A DNA stretch of 16,842 nucleotides from an uncultured Acidimicrobium sp. (GTDB lineage Bacteria; Actinomycetota; Acidimicrobiia; Acidimicrobiales; Ilumatobacteraceae): the NCBI GenBank assembly GCA_903850275.1, contig CAINLH010000360.1:1-16842 (forward strand), in the 5' to 3' direction. This document shows, in pieces, positions 14,291 through 16,842 of the stretch. The position numbers and the translations under genes were made by a program. The first letter of the stretch is position 1; each line of letters opens with the position of its first letter. The notes under the pieces were generated by a model, which did no database searches, was not told the DNA's origin, and worked only from the letters and a program-made list of their open reading frames with translations.

Positions 14291-16531
14291 TTATGCTGAT
14301 TTAACGACCGGAGTCCCTCCAGAAACATCGATTTCTAGGATCCCATTGGGGTCTTGACGACGCAACAGGACGACCACATTGACCAGTTTGTTACGCATGT
14401 CCACTGGCTCGCCGAACTTCACCAGAGTTCCCGTGGTCAGGGTCATCGTCACGGAGTCGGACCCTCCAACCCCAAGGTTCTTCACGAGCGTCTGAATTTC
14501 TACAGGTATCGACTGCGCGAGTTGGGCTGCGGCACGGTACTCCGGCGCAGCAGTTGCACCGGCAATGAGATTAGGGCCGACTCCATCAATGAGCATGTAC
14601 TCGGTAGGTCTTCCGTCGAGTACTGCTAAAACAAGCCCATCTACATCGATCACGCGCGCACGATTGTCTACGCCGACAAACCACGCAGCAGGAAGCCTTT
14701 CGTTTATTTCGATTATTGCGGTACTCGGCAAATAGGTCTTTATTCGTGAGGATTCGATCCAAGGATCGCTTTCCAAACGGTCTTGCAGCACGTTTATATC
14801 AACCGTCAAAACTGATTCGCCCTTCAGCGACGAAATAACACTTTCCATCAATTCGGAATTGGCGTATCGAACACCTTCAACTTTTACGTTACGGACTGAG
14901 AAAATTGGTGATGCCAAAACAACTATGAGCAGTGAGAAGAAGCCAACGACAGATGCGATCGCGATGAGCAATTGCTTGCGCCTATTTTTCGGCGCCGCCC
15001 CTGAGCGCTTCGCTACCCTCATCAACCTGTTGCGGATTGAACTGGCAGCACCCCATTGCGCAGGTTCGACAATCTCCGCAAGTGAGACATCCAAACCATC
15101 TTCATCAAAGATCCGCACTCGTGTACTGGTAGGGGCATGATGAACCGTTTTCGATTGAGTATCGGCCGGGAAGTCGTCGTCGGTTGACTGCCGCAAATCT
15201 TCGTCGACGATGACCACCCTGGTTGATGAAGACCCGGTTTCACCAGTCGTTACATCTACTTCTTCCACCGACTCGATCTCGACAATTGATGGATCAACGA
15301 TCACAACACGCGAAGTTTCTGGCTGTGCGATTCCCCCGGTTGGGTCTTTAGCAAAAGCCTCACGCAATTCGTCCAACACCTCAGGCGAAAGGTCTGCCTC
15401 CTGTGAGGGAAGCTGCGATCCGCTGAGCACCGACATTGGGATTGAAGCGTCTGGGCGAGACTCGCTGCTGAAAATGCGTTCAATGATTTGTTCTAAACGA
15501 ATTGTTGCAACGCTGGTGTCCGATTCGCTGGACAATACGTCGGCGAACTGCGGGTTAGCCTCTGCATCGAAACCGACCAATCGAATCTCGCTTCGCAATT
15601 GATGCCCATGCTGCTCGTACACACGCCGCCGAACTTCGGCCATCACCGCAACCACGTCGTGGGACAACCCACCTTCGTCGGCTTGGATGAAATTTGCATG
15701 CTTTTCGGAGACCTGAGCGGTTCCAATGCGAAAACCGCGCAATCCACATTCGTCGATTAACGCACCGGCAGACACTTCGCCTGGAACTGGATTGACGAAA
15801 ACTGAACCCGCATTCTGCCCACCTGGTTGATTCTCTCGACGCCATCGAACAATCTCGGTGAGCCTGTCCTCACCCGAGTCCCCTTCCGACAGCCAGCCCA
15901 AGCGCAATGTCGCACTCAACACCACATGGTGGTCGGTTAACGCAGAGCCCCTAAAGCGCAGACCGAGGTCGTCTGTTTCAAGCTCGAACTCCCTGCCCTT
16001 GCGCAGATGAAACACCCGAACTGATTCCAGTGATGACGCCATATCCGAACCGTGGCCACCAGCGTTCATTCGTACCGCACCACCTATAGAACCAGGCACA
16101 CCGACACCCCATTCCAATCCGGTCAAACCACGCTTCACACTTTGACGAGCCGCGACAGGAAGAGTTACTGAGCCACCGAACAATGCGAGCGGTGCTGTAC
16201 CCGGATAGTCGTCCTTCTGCGGCAAGTCGATGTAATCGGCGAACGCACCAAAAGTGAGTGCAACCCCCGAAAACCCAGCATCGGAGACGAGCATGTTGCT
16301 ACCTCTTCCGATTACAAGCACATCCATATCAACTTCAGCTAGCGCTTCACTCACTTGATGCAAATCTTCCATCGATGAAATGTGAACATGCAACGCAGCA
16401 GAACCGCCCACTCTGTAGGTCGTAAATGGCGCGAGCGAAACATCACGACGTGCCCTATCGCCCAGAATTTCCGCTGCGCGTTCGATATCTTCGGACGTGA
16501 TTGGTCGTTTTGCTGCTCGAGGTGTGCTCAC
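14291..16531 (-). CDS. murB-ftsQ: MurB-FtsQ fusion: UDP-N-acetylenolpyruvoylglucosamine reductase joined to division protein FtsQ
   Basis: A single 746-codon frame encodes two complete proteins. Residues about 12-320 are MurB, the FAD enzyme reducing UDP-GlcNAc-enolpyruvate to UDP-MurNAc. It shows VGGSAALHVHI, GRGSNMLVSDAGFSGV (75-90), the FAD loop GVGVPGSIGGAVRMNAGG (142-159), catalytic S243 in GGQNAGSVFVNP, and E315 in SEIRLVG. Residues 321-515 are an acidic, Ser-rich linker holding three copies of a short RVxIxD motif. A basic stretch (508-519) and transmembrane helix (about 520-541) follow, then a POTRA domain (about 544-613) and the FtsQ beta domain to 746. The topology is consistent: MurB would face the cytoplasm, FtsQ the cell exterior. 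The start is GTG, overlapping the murC stop by two bases. An internal ATG at codon 504 (15022) could yield a separate FtsQ, but its ribosome binding site is weak. Domain calls are firm; that the product stays one chain is inferred. Confidence 0.95.
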   Translation of the reverse strand: MSTPRAAKRPITSEDIERAAEILGDRARRDVSLAPFTTYRVGGSAALHVHISSMEDLHQVSEALAEVDMDVLVIGRGSNMLVSDAGFSGVALTFGAFADYIDLPQKDDYPGTAPLALFGGSVTLPVAARQSVKRGLTGLEWGVGVPGSIGGAVRMNAGGHGSDMASSLESVRVFHLRKGREFELETDDLGLRFRGSALTDHHVVLSATLRLGWLSEGDSGEDRLTEIVRWRRENQPGGQNAGSVFVNPVPGEVSAGALIDECGLRGFRIGTAQVSEKHANFIQADEGGLSHDVVAVMAEVRRRVYEQHGHQLRSEIRLVGFDAEANPQFADVLSSESDTSVATIRLEQIIERIFSSESRPDASIPMSVLSGSQLPSQEADLSPEVLDELREAFAKDPTGGIAQPETSRVVIVDPSIVEIESVEEVDVTTGETGSSSTRVVIVDEDLRQSTDDDFPADTQSKTVHHAPTSTRVRIFDEDGLDVSLAEIVEPAQWGAASSIRNRLMRVAKRSGAAPKNRRKQLLIAIASVVGFFSLLIVVLASPIFSVRNVKVEGVRYANSELMESVISSLKGESVLTVDINVLQDRLESDPWIESSRIKTYLPSTAIIEINERLPAAWFVGVDNRARVIDVDGLVLAVLDGRPTEYMLIDGVGPNLIAGATAAPEYRAAAQLAQSIPVEIQTLVKNLGVGGSDSVTMTLTTGTLVKFGEPVDMRNKLVNVVVLLRRQDPNGILEIDVSGGTPVVKSA

Positions 16532-16542
16532 ACCACACCTCG
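16518..16542 (-). promoter_or_regulatory. Perfect 9-bp hairpin enclosing the murC stop and murB-ftsQ start
   Basis: CGAGGTGTG (16518-16526) and CACACCTCG (16534-16542) are exact reverse complements around a 7-base loop. In the minus-strand mRNA the loop reads GTGTGAG and holds both the GTG start of murB-ftsQ (16531-16529) and the TGA stop of murC (16530-16528). The likely Shine-Dalgarno GAGG (16541-16538), 6 bases from the GTG, is inside the stem. Such folding would hide the site until a ribosome finishing murC opens it, giving translational coupling. The repeat is seen; the function is inferred. Confidence 0.55.
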
Positions 16543-16842
16543 CTTAGCCAAACGGAACGCAATTACTTCATCGGGTAAAGATTCGATGTCGCCACAGCCC
16601 ATGGAAATGCATAAGTCACCCGCCGACAATTCGTTGGCGAGAAACTCGATGAGGTCGCTTCGCTCTGGTTGCCATACAACTGATGCCTGAGGATGAGCCT
16701 GCCGTATCGCCTCCACAACAAGGTGCCCAGTTACGCCCTCGATAGGCGTTGTACCCGACGCATAAATCTCGGTGATCACCACAATGTCGGCGCCTACGAA
16801 AGAATCGGCGTACTGAGGTGACAACACATTCATACGGTTAAA
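16528..16842 (-). CDS. murC: UDP-N-acetylmuramate--L-alanine ligase, C-terminal part
   Basis: The frame is open to the window edge, so only the last 104 residues or so of MurC are present. MurC adds L-alanine to UDP-MurNAc in the cytoplasmic phase of peptidoglycan synthesis. The visible part is the C-terminal Mur ligase domain: RMNVLSPQYADSF corresponds to the usual H-RF-R-ADEF region, EIYASGTTPIEGVTG matches the E-Y-A-GE-PI-GV-G motif, and CISMGCGDIESL matches the late G-GDI motif. The ATP-binding and central domains lie outside the window. The TGA stop overlaps the GTG of murB-ftsQ and lies in a hairpin loop. The order murC, murB, ftsQ, ftsZ is common in bacterial division clusters. Confidence 0.93.
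   Translation of the reverse strand, partial: FNRMNVLSPQYADSFVGADIVVITEIYASGTTPIEGVTGHLVVEAIRQAHPQASVVWQPERSDLIEFLANELSAGDLCISMGCGDIESLPDEVIAFRLAKRGVV

Overview
The window looks like part of an actinobacterial chromosome, probably from the class Acidimicrobiia (for example the Ilumatobacter-like aquatic lineages). That placement is my inference. It rests on gene order matching the Streptomyces/Mycobacterium division-and-wall cluster (murC, ftsQ, ftsZ, ylmE/yggS, sepF, ylmG/yggT, ileS, a DksA-like gene, lspA, rluD, dnaE), on a DksA-like gene with a histone-like tail, on SepF with no ftsA, and on mid-range base composition judged by eye. Coding density is very high. All genes but one are on the minus strand, so transcription runs from high to low coordinates, and many genes overlap or are separated by under 55 bases.

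Right part (16842 down to 11515), cell wall and division: the 3' end of murC overlaps a continuous reading frame of 746 codons that joins a complete MurB domain to a complete FtsQ (transmembrane segment plus POTRA). After a 135-base leader come ftsZ, yggS (ylmE), sepF and yggT (ylmG). Two genes usual in the Streptomyces version of this locus are absent at their expected places: ylmD/pgeF between ftsZ and yggS, and divIVA between yggT and ileS. There is no ftsA, so SepF is the likely membrane anchor for FtsZ.

Middle part (11474 down to 5890), translation and envelope: a type-2 isoleucyl-tRNA synthetase, then a DksA-like protein whose first 200 residues are Lys/Ala-rich and histone H1-like and whose zinc-finger cysteines are all missing, then lspA (lipoprotein signal peptidase) and rluD (23S rRNA pseudouridine synthase). 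The last three genes overlap and look translationally coupled.

Left part (5885 down to 15): one plus-strand gene, an Rrf2-family regulator, faces a divergent alkaline-phosphatase-superfamily hydrolase across only 17 bases. Both genes appear to be leaderless and to share overlapping -10 elements. Below the hydrolase lie dnaE, the replicative DNA polymerase III alpha subunit with all nine PHP metal ligands present, and an unrecognised 221-residue protein.

The most unusual items are the MurB-FtsQ fusion, a perfect 9-bp hairpin whose loop holds both the murC stop and the murB-ftsQ start, a thrice-repeated short motif in the fusion linker, the cysteine-free histone-tailed DksA-like protein with a recent 69-bp tandem repeat, and the compact bidirectional leaderless promoter. 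I saw no tRNA, rRNA, CRISPR array, insertion sequence or prophage. No gene-free stretch exceeds 300 bases; the longest is the ftsZ leader.
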